Notes: generated from the letters alone by a model not told the origin. A DNA stretch of 64,000 nt from Clostridiaceae bacterium (GCA_009911305.1 QXXC01000014.1:25611-89610); one strand, 5' to 3'. Numbered from the stretch's first letter, positions 43,498 to 53,241 are shown. Numbers and translations are program-made.

Positions 43498-44172
43498 ATG
43501 ATTTTTTGTGTAGAAGATGACAGCAGTATCCGCGAGCTGATGGTGTATGCCCTGCATTCCGCCGGGCTTGAGGCGGCCGGCTTTTCGGAGGCGGCCGCAT
43601 TCTGGGCGGCGCTGCGGGAGACGACGCCGGATTTGGTGATGCTGGATATTATGCTCCCGGGGGAGGACGGGATTTCTGTGTTAAAGAGGCTGCGCGCGGA
43701 TCCGGCCGCGGCGCAGATTCCGGTCATCATGGCGACCGCGAAGGGAACGGAGTATGACAAGGTGATGGGGCTTGACCTTGGCGCGGATGATTACCTGTCC
43801 AAGCCGTTTGGCATGATGGAGATGGTCTCCCGGGTGAAGGCAGTGCTGCGCCGCTCGCGCCCGGAGGCGGCCAGGGAACCGCTGCGCGCGGGCGGGCTGG
43901 AGTTAAACCCCAATGAGCATACGGTGAAATGGAACCATGACGAGGTGAATCTGACAAGGAAGGAATATGAGCTGCTCTTGAAATTTATGAAGCATCCGGG
44001 GCAGGTATTTACCAGGGAGGAGCTTCTGTTCAGCATATGGGGCGCTGAGTTCGCCGGGGAGACGAGGACGATCGACGTACATATCGGCACGCTGCGCACA
44101 AAGCTTCAGGGCGCAGGCGGATATATCAAGACCGTGCGCGGCGTGGGCTACCGGCTGGAGGCGCCGCGATGA
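43498..44172 (+). CDS. PhoB/OmpR-type response regulator
   Basis: 224 residues. Receiver domain with acidic pocket E6/D7/D8, phospho-acceptor D50 (LVMLDIMLPG), T80 and K102 (DDYLSKPF), then an OmpR winged helix (HTVKWNHDEVNLTRKEYELL ... TIDVHIGTLRTKL). The start at 43498 has aaaggggg 10 bases ahead. It overlaps the kinase gene by 4 bases. The downstream Na+/Pi symporter and a PhoB-box-like repeat point to phosphate control. Confidence 0.9.
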   Translation: MIFCVEDDSSIRELMVYALHSAGLEAAGFSEAAAFWAALRETTPDLVMLDIMLPGEDGISVLKRLRADPAAAQIPVIMATAKGTEYDKVMGLDLGADDYLSKPFGMMEMVSRVKAVLRRSRPEAAREPLRAGGLELNPNEHTVKWNHDEVNLTRKEYELLLKFMKHPGQVFTREELLFSIWGAEFAGETRTIDVHIGTLRTKLQGAGGYIKTVRGVGYRLEAPR

Positions 44173-45893
44173 CAAGACGTATTTTCCAGTCGATCTGCGC
44201 CGCTTCCATCAGCGTCTTTCTGGCGTCTGCAGTCATCATACTGGGGGTGCTGTACGATGATTTTTCAAAGATACAGATGAACCGTCTGCGGGCCCAGACC
44301 GAGCTGGCGGCGCAGGGCGTGGCAAATGAAGGGGCCGGGTATTTTACGGATTTGGACGCCGGGATTTACCGCATCACCTGGATAAGCCCCGGCGGATCCG
44401 TGCTCTATGACACAGGGTCAGACGCGGCCGCCATGGACGGCCATCAGGAGCGGGAGGAGATAAAGGCGGCCCTGCGCGACGGCTACGGCGAGAGCATCCG
44501 CTATTCGGACACACTGACAAAACGTCTGTTCTATGCGGCGAAACGGCTGCCGGACGGAAGCGTGCTCCGGCTGGCGGATACGCAGTACACGGTGTGGATG
44601 ATGTTTGCGGGCGTCCTGGATAAGGTGCTGCTTGTCGCGGCCCTGGCGGTTTTGCTCTCCCTTTTCCTGGCCTTCCGCCTGTCAAAAAGCATTGTAAGGC
44701 CGCTCAACTGCCTGAATCTGGATCATGCTGAGGAGTATGAGGGCTATCCGGAGCTGCGCCCGGTGCTGGAGCGCATCGCCAGCCAGCAAAAGCAGTTAAA
44801 GCGCCAGGCGCTGGAGCTGCGCCAGAGACAGGCTCAATTTAACGCAGCCGCAGACAATATGAATGAGGGGCTGATCCTGTTAAACGGCAGGGGGGCGGTT
44901 TTAAGCGTCAACCACGCCGCCTCCAGGCTTCTGGGCATACCCGCCTCCTGCGCCGGGGAGGACATCCTTGCGGTCTGTTTTTTCACAGAGCTGAAGACAC
45001 TTTTAGAACGGGCAAAATCCGGCGAGTACGCACAGACCGCCCTGCGGGCCGGCGGGCTGGAATATCAGATCAATGCCAGCCCTGTCCTGTCCGGGCCGTC
45101 CGTGGCCGGGATCGTGCTGCTCATCTTTGATGTCACGGAAAAGCAGAGCGCAGAGCAGATGCGCCGGGAATTTACGGCCAACGTCTCGCACGAGCTGAAA
45201 ACGCCTCTCCACTCGATTTCCGGATATGCGGAGCTTTTAAAGGAGGGGCTTGTAAAACAGGAGGATATCGCCGGGTTTTCGCAGCGCATCTATCTGGAGG
45301 CGCAGCGCATGATCGCCCTGGTGGGGGATATCATCAGCCTGTCCCACTTAGACGAGGGGGCGGATGATTTTCAACGGGAGAGCATGGATCTGTACGCGCT
45401 GGCTGAAAATATGGTGCAGAGGCTGAAGCCCAAGGCAGAGGCGGCGGGGGTCTGCCTTACGCTGAGCGGAGAAAAAGCGCTGGTATACGGCGTTTTACAG
45501 TTGATCGGCAGTATCATTTTTAATCTCTGCGACAATGCAATCCAGTATAACCGCGCCGGGGGCGCGGCGTCTGTCAGCGTGTCCGATGAGGAGAAGGAGG
45601 TCGTCTTATGCGTCCGCGATACTGGCATCGGGATACCGGCCGAGCATCAGGAGCGCGTGTTTGAGCGGTTTTACCGCGTGGATAAGAGCCATTCCAGGGA
45701 GATCGGCGGGACGGGCCTCGGCCTCTCCATCGTAAAGCACGCGGCGCGGCTCCATCACGCCAGAATCGGGCTGGAGAGCGCCCCGGGGCGCGGCACGGCT
45801 GTGACAGTCCGCTTTCCGAAGGAAGTGAATCCGGGGAGCGCGCTCCAAAAGGACGGGCATGAACTTTACACAGATTTTACAAATCCCGGATAA
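44169..45893 (+). CDS. PhoR-type sensor histidine kinase
   Basis: 574 residues. Helix 1 (about 10-28), extracellular domain, helix 2 (about 150-170), a juxtamembrane linker, a PAS domain (about 222-325, FNAAADNMNEGLILLNGRGAVLSV), then the catalytic core with phospho-His 341 (FTANVSHELKTPL), N box NLCDNAIQY, G1 DTGIGIP, F box FERFYRV and G2 GGTGLGLSIVKH. It phosphorylates the regulator upstream. The PhoB-box-like repeat lies within its last 30 codons. Confidence 0.92.
   Translation: MTRRIFQSICAASISVFLASAVIILGVLYDDFSKIQMNRLRAQTELAAQGVANEGAGYFTDLDAGIYRITWISPGGSVLYDTGSDAAAMDGHQEREEIKAALRDGYGESIRYSDTLTKRLFYAAKRLPDGSVLRLADTQYTVWMMFAGVLDKVLLVAALAVLLSLFLAFRLSKSIVRPLNCLNLDHAEEYEGYPELRPVLERIASQQKQLKRQALELRQRQAQFNAAADNMNEGLILLNGRGAVLSVNHAASRLLGIPASCAGEDILAVCFFTELKTLLERAKSGEYAQTALRAGGLEYQINASPVLSGPSVAGIVLLIFDVTEKQSAEQMRREFTANVSHELKTPLHSISGYAELLKEGLVKQEDIAGFSQRIYLEAQRMIALVGDIISLSHLDEGADDFQRESMDLYALAENMVQRLKPKAEAAGVCLTLSGEKALVYGVLQLIGSIIFNLCDNAIQYNRAGGAASVSVSDEEKEVVLCVRDTGIGIPAEHQERVFERFYRVDKSHSREIGGTGLGLSIVKHAARLHHARIGLESAPGRGTAVTVRFPKEVNPGSALQKDGHELYTDFTNPG
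45865..45881 (+). promoter_or_regulatory. PhoB/PhoP box-like direct repeat
   Basis: TTTACA, 5 bases, TTTACA (45865-45870 and 45876-45881), the 11-base periodicity of PhoP/PhoB boxes, with a degraded third unit (ggataaca) after it. It lies inside the end of the kinase gene and 210 bases before the symporter. The gap 45894-46091 is GC-rich with no clear riboswitch. Confidence 0.55.
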
Positions 45894-46091
45894 CAGATTT
45901 GATATTTGCATGATACGATAAATTCATAAAATCAGGCCGGAGGCTGCAAGGCAGCGGCCTGCGCCGGACTGGGAACCGCGCTGTACGCAGCGCATCCGGT
46001 ACGGCCCGCGGGCAGGATTGCAGCGCGTTTTCATGAAGGAACATCACAGAAAGCCTGCGGCCAAATATGAGAAAAGAAAGGATTTGATTTT

Positions 46092-47141
46092 ATGGATATG
46101 TTTCATGCACTGACGATGCTGGGAGGCCTGAGCCTGTTTCTGTTTGGGATGAATCTGATGGGCCAGGCGCTGGAGCGCCGGGCAGGCGGCAGCCTCGAAG
46201 CGCTTCTGAAAAAGCTGACGACAAACAAATTAGCCGGACTTCTCACCGGACTGGGGGTCACGGCCGTGATCCAGAGCTCCTCCGCGACAACGGTCATGGT
46301 GGTCGGCTTCGTAAATTCCGGCCTCATGACGCTGAGACAGGCGGTTCATGTAATTATGGGCGCAAACATCGGCACAACGGTCACGGCATGGTTTCTCAGC
46401 CTGGCCGGAATCGACGGCGGAAACGTTTTTGTGAGGCTGCTTAAGCCATCCTCCTTTACCCCGGTCCTGGCGTTTGCCGGAATGCTGCTCTATATGTTTT
46501 TTAAAGAAGAAAAGAAAAAGGAGACAGGCCTTATCCTGCTCGGGTTCGCGATTCTCATGTCGGGCATGGAGCAGATGTCCGGCGCTGTCTCGGGACTCAG
46601 CGGGGTTCCGGCGTTCCAGCGTCTCTTCGTTATGTTCCAGAACCCGGTCCTGGGCCTTATGGCCGGCGCGCTGCTGACAGCCGCCATCCAGTCAAGCTCC
46701 GCCTCGGTGGGGATCCTGCAGGCGCTGGCAGCCACGGGAGCCGTCTCCTACGGCGCGGCCATTCCCATTATCATGGGCCAGAACATCGGGACATGCGCGA
46801 CGGCAATGATTTCCTGTGTGGGCGCAGGGAGGAATGCAAAGCGGGCCGCATTGGTGCACCTGTCGTTCAATGTCATCGGTTCTGTGTTCTGTCTGACGGT
46901 GTTTATGGCCATACGGGCGCTTTGCAGCCCTCTGTTCCTGGCAGAAGCGGCCTCCCTGCCCGGTATCGCCGCCGCCCACACCGTGTTTAACGTCCTGTGT
47001 GTTCTGCTGATGCTGCCGGTATCGGGCCTGCTGGAGCGGCTGGTAAACCGCATGGTTCCGGATGCCGCGCCGGCAAAATCAGGAGGATGTCTGTTTTGGA
47101 AGCGGTATGCGCTGAATCCACCCAATGATCTGCCCCGATAA
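46092..47141 (+). CDS. Na+/Pi cotransporter family protein
   Basis: 349 residues, about eight to nine membrane helices. The duplicated QSSSA motifs (VIQSSSATTVMVVGFVNSGLM near 56 and AAIQSSSASVGILQALA near 197), each followed by a glycine-rich GANIGTT or GQNIGTC, are the substrate-binding repeats of the NptA/YjbB family. The cytoplasmic PhoU-like C-terminal domain found in many relatives is absent. Probably induced by phosphate limitation through the upstream pair. Its 3' end overlaps the convergent YitT gene by 63 bases. Confidence 0.9.
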   Translation: MDMFHALTMLGGLSLFLFGMNLMGQALERRAGGSLEALLKKLTTNKLAGLLTGLGVTAVIQSSSATTVMVVGFVNSGLMTLRQAVHVIMGANIGTTVTAWFLSLAGIDGGNVFVRLLKPSSFTPVLAFAGMLLYMFFKEEKKKETGLILLGFAILMSGMEQMSGAVSGLSGVPAFQRLFVMFQNPVLGLMAGALLTAAIQSSSASVGILQALAATGAVSYGAAIPIIMGQNIGTCATAMISCVGAGRNAKRAALVHLSFNVIGSVFCLTVFMAIRALCSPLFLAEAASLPGIAAAHTVFNVLCVLLMLPVSGLLERLVNRMVPDAAPAKSGGCLFWKRYALNPPNDLPR

Positions 47142-47690
47142 GAGGACGGTTAAGATGGAATAGCCGATTTTCCGAACCGGGATATAGCTTAAAGACATGG
47201 CCAGGACGATAAAGTCCGTCAGGAGGTAGACCCGTTCGATCTTCCATCTGGTCAGGTGCGACAGGCTCATGGCCAGGGCGTCGTCCCCGCCCGGCGCGCC
47301 TCCGATCCGCACGCATACGCCGGCGCCGACACCGACAAATACGGCCCCGAGCAGGGACGCCAGAAGCGGGGCGCCGGCGAGCCAGGGCCATAAGGGTTCC
47401 GTCTGCTCATACAGCTTATAGGAAATCGAAAAACCTGCGGATGCAACCGCAGAATAGCCGATAAATTCCTTTCCGAGCAGCCGGAGGCCCAGCGCGTAGC
47501 AGGCAATATTCATCGCCAGCCCGGACACGGCCGGGGATACGCCGGCCCAGCGCTCCAATAAGAGCGTCATACCCAGGACGCCCCCTTCCGTGACGCCGGA
47601 AAACGAATGCACATGGTACAGCCCAAAGGCCAGGAATGCGCTGCTTAAGAATGCGGCGGCGCAGGAGAGCGGTTTGAGGTTTGGGAACAA
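47079..47690 (-). CDS. YitT family membrane protein
   Basis: 203 residues with five to six membrane helices. Family features: SGVTEGGVLGMTLLLERW near residue 31 and GAGVCVRIGGAPGGDDALAMSLS near 120. It lacks the C-terminal DUF2179 domain of longer YitT proteins. Its function is not known. The last 63 bases overlap the convergent symporter gene. Confidence 0.85.
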   Translation of the reverse strand: MFPNLKPLSCAAAFLSSAFLAFGLYHVHSFSGVTEGGVLGMTLLLERWAGVSPAVSGLAMNIACYALGLRLLGKEFIGYSAVASAGFSISYKLYEQTEPLWPWLAGAPLLASLLGAVFVGVGAGVCVRIGGAPGGDDALAMSLSHLTRWKIERVYLLTDFIVLAMSLSYIPVRKIGYSILTVLLSGQIIGWIQRIPLPKQTSS

Positions 47691-47756
47691 GATAAAACGC
47701 TTCCTTTCTGAAGATGATTCTGTGCTCTGCGACGGGAAGCTTTGGCTTTGTCAGCG

Positions 47757-47799
47757 GCAGCCGGTAACGGTTCAGGGTACATCTGCTGTTACCGGCTGC
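47757..47799. terminator. 12-base hairpin in the gap before the polysaccharide island
   Basis: gcagccggtaac (47757-47768) pairs exactly with gttaccggctgc (47788-47799), then TTTCC. It lies in the 207-base gap between the YitT gene and the AbiH remnant (both minus strand). It could terminate the remnant's transcription only if read on the plus strand; its role is unclear. Confidence 0.5.
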
Positions 47800-47897
47800 T
47801 TTCCTGTCTCCATGAACTATAATATGAATTCCGGCGGAAGTCAAGCGCGGACGGCCCCGGTTCTTCTGCATTCCGGTTTTTCAAACGTGACAGGAAA

Positions 47898-48479
47898 TCA
47901 GATATTGGTCTGATCCGGAACGGGCGCCTGTTTTATTATATTTTCCATAGGCCGCTGTAACCGGAAGCGGATAGTTCTTGCGCTCCCTTTCCCTGTTCTT
48001 CTGATAAGCTCATCCTGTCCGATCACTCTTACAAGGTTTGCAATTTGCTGCCCCTTTTGTTTCAAGTCCCTGTAATAAATGGTGGTATATACATTATCGC
48101 CTAAAATTAGTTCCATTAGAACATCTTTGTCAGTAACATCCAGTGAATGACCGAAAATATAAAGATTGTTATAGTGTTTCCCCCTGTTATTATAGATAGC
48201 AGAAGGGATCTTTTTAATCGTATCCAGCCACCCCTTATATTGATTTCCAGTTCCTTTATGTATTCTCTGATAATACTTTTTAAAAGCAATAAACTCTAAA
48301 TCTTTATTTTTTCTGTCATCTGGAAGATATTCGTCAATTCCGAGAACCATATTGTTATTTTCTAATGTATTACAGCCATTCGCTTTGCCATGTATATAAT
48401 CGGTAATTTCATTTAAATCATCCATATATTCATTTAAATATATTTTTTCGTAAATATTTGTATAATTAAAACTCAATAG
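47898..48479 (-). pseudogene. 5'-truncated AbiH-family defence gene
   Basis: Only the C-terminal half (about 190 residues) of an AbiH abortive-infection protein remains: LSFNYTNIYEKIY, HGKANGC, NNNMVLGIDEY, FIAFKKYYQRI and YIFGHSLDVTDKDVL are the family's conserved C-terminal blocks. The N-terminal part with the nucleotide-binding-like GNGFDLAHG is missing. Immediately past the LSFNYT block, the minus-strand reading runs into antisense of the DUF362 gene. So the gene is cut at about 48479 and is unlikely to be functional. Confidence 0.8.
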
Positions 48480-48519
48480 AAGTGAGATAGGAGATTTCCT
48501 GCTGGCAGGGCTGAAAAAT

Positions 48520-49770
48520 TTGATAAAGCCTGGAGACAAAGTCGTGCTAAAACCCAATTTTGTCAAAGAATCACATATGAAGAGAAAGAAAGACTGGGAG
48601 TACATTATTACACATACAGAAGTAATCAGAATGGTTTTGGAATACGCAGCCAAACTGCTTTGCGGAAAAGGAGAAATCAATATTGTTGACGCTCCTCAAA
48701 CGGATTCTGACTATGAAAAAATTATAGATCGGGTGAGACTAAAGGAACTGGTAGAGGATATCCGCAAACAGACATCTGTACATATAAGATATTTTGATTT
48801 ACGGGAAGAACGCTGGTACTATAGAGAAGGGATTATCACAGCTAAGAAGAAATTAGCGGGGGATCCACAGGGATATATTCAGGTGAATTTAAAAGAAGAC
48901 AGTGAGTTTTACGGAAAGAAAAACAAAGCATATTATGGCGCGGATTATGATATGGCAGAAACTGCAAGGTATCATAATGAAAAAGATAATATATATGTTA
49001 TGTCAAAAACGATTTTAGACTGTGATGTATTTATTAATTTGCCTAAGTTGAAAACTCATAAGTTAGGCGGAATGACCGGTTGCTTAAAAAACCTTGTTGG
49101 AACATGTGTAATTAAAAACTCTATTCCACATCATACAGTGGGATTTCCAGAAAATGGAGGAGATAAATATCCAGGAGAAACTAAAAAAGGACAAGCGGAG
49201 AATCGATTGAAAGGTATGGCATTAATGGTTTTGAAAAACAAAAATCCTTTCATTAATTATCCGTTTATTATAATAAAAAAAGTGGCGGGCTTGTTTCTGG
49301 GAAGTCCAAATCACGAGGTGATCAGAAACGGAATGTGGTATGGAAATGATACGATATGGCGTTCATGCCTTGATTTAAATAAAATTTTGCTTTATGCAGA
49401 TGCAGATGGAAACATGCATGAACAGCCTCAAAGGAAGTATTTCGCATTAGTTGATGGAATACTTGCCGGTGAAAAAAATGGGCCAATGGAGCCAGATGTA
49501 AAGAAGGCAGGAATTTTAATTGGGGGATTTAATCCTGTAACAGTTGATACTGTAGCAGCTACATTAATGGGATTCAGCTATAAAAAGATACCAACGATTA
49601 TGAATGCATATAAGACGAAACGATATCCTGTCATCACATGCGATGCAAGTGAAATAATATTGGAGAGTAACGATAAAAAGTGGTGTGGAGGAATAGAGAA
49701 TATATCATATGAAATGAGTCTTCAATTTGAACCTCATTTTGGATGGAAAGGGCATATAGAAAATATATGA
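48520..49770 (+). CDS. DUF362 domain protein, probably 5' truncated
   Basis: 416 residues from a TTG at 48520. The open frame continues back to about 48471 and already reads LLAGLKNLIKPGDKVVLKPNF, so the usual N-terminal 30-40 residues of DUF362 proteins have been lost at the AbiH junction. Conserved parts are present: THTEVIRMVLEYA, DAPQTDSDYEKI, FINLPKLKTHKLGGMTGCLKNLVGT, DGILAGEKNGPM. Such proteins occur beside exopolysaccharide genes; the reaction is unknown. Translation of the remnant is uncertain because no good ribosome binding site is seen. Confidence 0.65.
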   Translation: MIKPGDKVVLKPNFVKESHMKRKKDWEYIITHTEVIRMVLEYAAKLLCGKGEINIVDAPQTDSDYEKIIDRVRLKELVEDIRKQTSVHIRYFDLREERWYYREGIITAKKKLAGDPQGYIQVNLKEDSEFYGKKNKAYYGADYDMAETARYHNEKDNIYVMSKTILDCDVFINLPKLKTHKLGGMTGCLKNLVGTCVIKNSIPHHTVGFPENGGDKYPGETKKGQAENRLKGMALMVLKNKNPFINYPFIIIKKVAGLFLGSPNHEVIRNGMWYGNDTIWRSCLDLNKILLYADADGNMHEQPQRKYFALVDGILAGEKNGPMEPDVKKAGILIGGFNPVTVDTVAATLMGFSYKKIPTIMNAYKTKRYPVITCDASEIILESNDKKWCGGIENISYEMSLQFEPHFGWKGHIENI

Positions 49771-49806
49771 TATTATTGCGAAATGCTGATATAAGGGAGA
49801 AAGATT

Positions 49807-51015
49807 ATGAATAAAAAAACAGTTCTGGTAGTTTGTGACGGACATCTTCTTAAAACGAATGATGAAAAATTATGGGCGCCAGGTATATTGGATTACCACT
49901 TTTTTTCCAGATATTTAGCAGTTTTTAAAAAGGTATATGTCGCAATTCGTATTTCTGAAACACAGACAGAAGAACACAACGGATATCCGAATTTATGTAG
50001 CGGAGCCGGAGTTGAATTCGTTAAAATTCCGGATTTCACAGGGGCAAAAGAATATTTAAAGAAGTTTAAAACAGTTAATAAGTTTATTTTGAATCAAAAT
50101 ATCGAATTTGACTGCGCTATAGTCAGAATGCCAAGCCCAATTGCTTTTCAATATGCGATTGCTATCAGGAAAAGAAAAAAGCCTTATGCCCTTGAGGTGG
50201 TCGTAGATCCATGGGATGCATTTAGCTGTAAGATAAATAAAAGCTTTGAGGGATTTATTTGGAAGATCACGTTTACAATGCTTCTTAAATACAATTGTAA
50301 AAAGGCGAATGGTGTGTCTTATGTTACGCATTCAGCGTTGCAGAGTCGGTATCCATGCAGGGCAATTTTAAAAGGAGAGACAAAAAAATATTTTACCGGA
50401 AGCTACTCTTCTGCAAATATATCAAAAGAGTTTTTTGGGAAATCTGATATATTCAGATTGAAAGAGAGCTATACATTTATTCATGTAGCTAATAATATAA
50501 ATAATTATGTGAAAGGACATATGGATGCCATTAAGATAGTGAAGATATTGCAGAACAAAGGTTTTGATTGCAATATACGATTTGTAGGGGATGGAGAATT
50601 GGTAAAGGAATTTAAAATGTATGCAGTTGAGCAAAAGATAAGCTACAAGGTGAAATTTTTAGGAAAAATAACGGACAGAACTATTCTTATAAATGAATTG
50701 AGAAACAGTGATTTATTTATATTTCCATCATATGGAGAGGGGCTGCCAAGAGTATTACTGGAAGCAATGGCGGCAGGGCTGCCGTGTATATCTACCAATG
50801 TAAATGGAATTCCAGAATTACTTGATGCGGATCAAATGGTTCCTCCGGGTGATATTGAAGGAATGGCTGAAAAAATTGCCTGTCTGTTAAATAATCCAAA
50901 ACGGATGAATGAATTAATTGTTTCAGGAATACAGAAGGCAAGAGAATATACAGAAGAAAAGCTTCAGGTTCAAAGAAATATTTTTTATGAAAAACTGGCA
51001 AATATTGATGTGTGA
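49807..51015 (+). CDS. Glycosyltransferase family 4
   Basis: 402 residues, GT-B fold. The donor-site block DLFIFPSYGEGLPRVLLEAMAAGLPCISTNVNGIPELL carries the E-x7-E motif near residues 316-324. It acts at the cytoplasmic face on the lipid-linked repeat unit. The sugar is unknown. It starts 37 bases after the DUF362 gene with ataagggagaaag ahead. AT-rich like the rest of the island. Confidence 0.9.
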   Translation: MNKKTVLVVCDGHLLKTNDEKLWAPGILDYHFFSRYLAVFKKVYVAIRISETQTEEHNGYPNLCSGAGVEFVKIPDFTGAKEYLKKFKTVNKFILNQNIEFDCAIVRMPSPIAFQYAIAIRKRKKPYALEVVVDPWDAFSCKINKSFEGFIWKITFTMLLKYNCKKANGVSYVTHSALQSRYPCRAILKGETKKYFTGSYSSANISKEFFGKSDIFRLKESYTFIHVANNINNYVKGHMDAIKIVKILQNKGFDCNIRFVGDGELVKEFKMYAVEQKISYKVKFLGKITDRTILINELRNSDLFIFPSYGEGLPRVLLEAMAAGLPCISTNVNGIPELLDADQMVPPGDIEGMAEKIACLLNNPKRMNELIVSGIQKAREYTEEKLQVQRNIFYEKLANIDV

Positions 51016-51025
51016 GAGGGGAAAT

Positions 51026-51988
51026 ATGGAGCAGCCTTTAATCAGTATAATTGTTCCTGTTTATAATGCAGAAAATTATTTGGAAGACTGTGTAGAATCG
51101 TTACTTCAGCAGAGCTATAAAAATATAGAGTTTATATTAGTGGATGACGGAAGCACAGATGCAAGCGCAGAGATCTGTGACATTTATTCCAGGAAGGATA
51201 CGAGGGTTACAGTTATACATAAAGAGAACGAAGGCCAAGCAGAAGCAAGAAATATCGGTGTTCAATATTCACATGGGCAATTCATCGGTTTTGCAGATGA
51301 TGATGATATATTGGATCCGGAGATGTTTGAAATATTATATAAAAATATGATTGAATATAATGTCGATATCTCAGCATGCTGTCGTTTATATGTAGAAAAA
51401 GATCGATCATTTAAGCGGAATACGTTTTCTAGCGGGCTAATAGATGGGCATGAATTTGTAACGAATATTTTAAGAGGGGAAGGAGCATCAGGAGCTGTAT
51501 GGGACAAGCTATTTAAAAGGGAAATTCTGGAAAAGTACAAATTTCCAAAGGGTGAGCAATTTGAAGATTATTGGGTTGTTCTCCGGGCGATGTGTGAATA
51601 TAGGAAAATATATTTTGATGACAGAGCATTATATAGATGGATTATAAGAGATAATTCTCAAAGTCATAAATTAACATTAAGACAGATTGGCTCATACTAT
51701 AGGGTTGCCAATTCTTTAATGGAGTATTTCATTCAAAATGGTATGCCGGATGGAATTGTTCAGGCGTCACAATATAACTTGTTTCGGGTCTGTAATGGAA
51801 TTATAGGAAGAATATTACGTGTCAATGTAGCTGAAACCGGTTTATTGATAAAATATGTGAAACTGGGGTATATTGCATATAAAAAAATACCGCAGAATTA
51901 TCCAATGCCAGTGAAAGAAAAATTCAGGGGATTAGTTATATGTACTTTATATAAATGTTCCAGAATGCATAAAGGTAAAAATATATGA
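51026..51988 (+). CDS. Glycosyltransferase family 2
   Basis: 320 residues, GT-A fold. N-terminal ISIIVPVYNAENYLEDCVES, ILVDDGSTDAS with the DD metal/nucleotide site, NEGQAEARNIG, and FADDDDIL. The start at 51026 (agaggggaaat ahead) is taken; the frame upstream is the 3' part of the GT4 gene. It overlaps the next gene by 4 bases. Confidence 0.9.
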   Translation: MEQPLISIIVPVYNAENYLEDCVESLLQQSYKNIEFILVDDGSTDASAEICDIYSRKDTRVTVIHKENEGQAEARNIGVQYSHGQFIGFADDDDILDPEMFEILYKNMIEYNVDISACCRLYVEKDRSFKRNTFSSGLIDGHEFVTNILRGEGASGAVWDKLFKREILEKYKFPKGEQFEDYWVVLRAMCEYRKIYFDDRALYRWIIRDNSQSHKLTLRQIGSYYRVANSLMEYFIQNGMPDGIVQASQYNLFRVCNGIIGRILRVNVAETGLLIKYVKLGYIAYKKIPQNYPMPVKEKFRGLVICTLYKCSRMHKGKNI

Positions 51989-53190
51989 AAAAGATCTTAT
52001 GGATTGCGCAGGTAGTTACATATGACGGAGTTGCTCACGCTGGAGGACAAAATTTTAATTATTATTTGAAGCGATTAAATGAGAATCCGGCTATATCAAT
52101 TCAAGTAGCCGGGTTTGCTCAGAAAAATGAGCTGTCAAAGCTGACATATGATAAATATCATATTGAAAACAGAGTTTTTTGTGAGGAGTCAGAAATAAGG
52201 AAATTTGCAGGAAAATGTGACTCATTTATTTCAAAACTTCTTATATTCAGTCGATATGCCGGTATAGTAAAAGGTTATAAAGTTAAGAAAATAAAATCAT
52301 ATCTCAGGGAGTTGCGTAAAATGGGATATGTACCGGATTGTGTCATTCTCCATTGGACACAAATATTGTTAATGGAATATTATATAAAAAAAGTCTTTCC
52401 TGCTTGTAAAGTGGTTGCGATTGAAGAGGATGTAACATTTTTAGGATTGAGGAGAAGGGCCGGGCGGGAAAAAAATATATTAAAGAAAATTTATTTTTAT
52501 TTAGGCTACTTTTGCTTAAAATATCGGGAGATAAGTTCGATCAATCATATTGACTGTGTATTCACTACAAATGAGAAGGATTTGGAATTATTAAGGAAAC
52601 AAGGAATAAGGACATCTGCTTATGCATTGACTCCGTTCTTTCATAATATGATTGACTTGCGCCGGAATGAAAAGATTGATAATTTTAATATAATTTACTT
52701 TGGCGCGATGTCCCGGGAACAAAATTACTTAAGCGCTATATGGTTTATCGAAAATGTAATTCCGTTTTTGGATAAGAAATATCATTTTTTTGTGATAGGA
52801 AATAATCCTGTGCCATTGCTAAAAAGTTATGAGTCAGAGCAAATACATATTGTAGGATATGTCGATGATATCAGACCGTATTTTAAAGAATCCTTTTGCT
52901 TTGTAGCTCCAATTGTGTTGGGAGCTGGAATAAAAATCAAGGTTGTAGAGGCTCTTTCAGCAGGAATTCCAGTGCTGACAAATGAGATAGGAATTGAGGG
53001 TATTAATGCAAAGGCCGGAAAAGATTATTTTTATTGCAGTGAAGCAAAAGATTATATTGAAACTATAGAAAAATTAGAAAACAATCCTCAATTGTTTTCT
53101 ATGCTCAGTACAAACGCCAAATATTTTGTTGAAAAAAACCTGGACTATGAAAAATCTTTTAAATGGTTTGAGAAATATATATTATTATAG
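51985..53190 (+). CDS. Glycosyltransferase family 4-like
   Basis: 401 residues, GT-B fold. The C-terminal half has FNIIYFGAMSREQNYLSA, YVDDIRPYFKESFCFVAPI and LGAGIKIKVVEALSAGIPVLTNEIGIEGI, the family 4 donor block. The N-terminal ILWIAQVVTYDGVAHAGGQ fits the acceptor-side glycine-rich loop. Sugar and linkage unknown. Starts inside the previous stop. Confidence 0.85.
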   Translation: MKKILWIAQVVTYDGVAHAGGQNFNYYLKRLNENPAISIQVAGFAQKNELSKLTYDKYHIENRVFCEESEIRKFAGKCDSFISKLLIFSRYAGIVKGYKVKKIKSYLRELRKMGYVPDCVILHWTQILLMEYYIKKVFPACKVVAIEEDVTFLGLRRRAGREKNILKKIYFYLGYFCLKYREISSINHIDCVFTTNEKDLELLRKQGIRTSAYALTPFFHNMIDLRRNEKIDNFNIIYFGAMSREQNYLSAIWFIENVIPFLDKKYHFFVIGNNPVPLLKSYESEQIHIVGYVDDIRPYFKESFCFVAPIVLGAGIKIKVVEALSAGIPVLTNEIGIEGINAKAGKDYFYCSEAKDYIETIEKLENNPQLFSMLSTNAKYFVEKNLDYEKSFKWFEKYILL

Positions 53191-53241
53191 CGGATAATTT
53201 ATTTTACATATTAATTGAGTTAAAAAGGATTTGAATATGGT

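Noticed and set aside
45894..46091. GC-rich leader before the symporter considered as a riboswitch
   Set aside because: No known aptamer consensus could be matched; only short local stems are seen.
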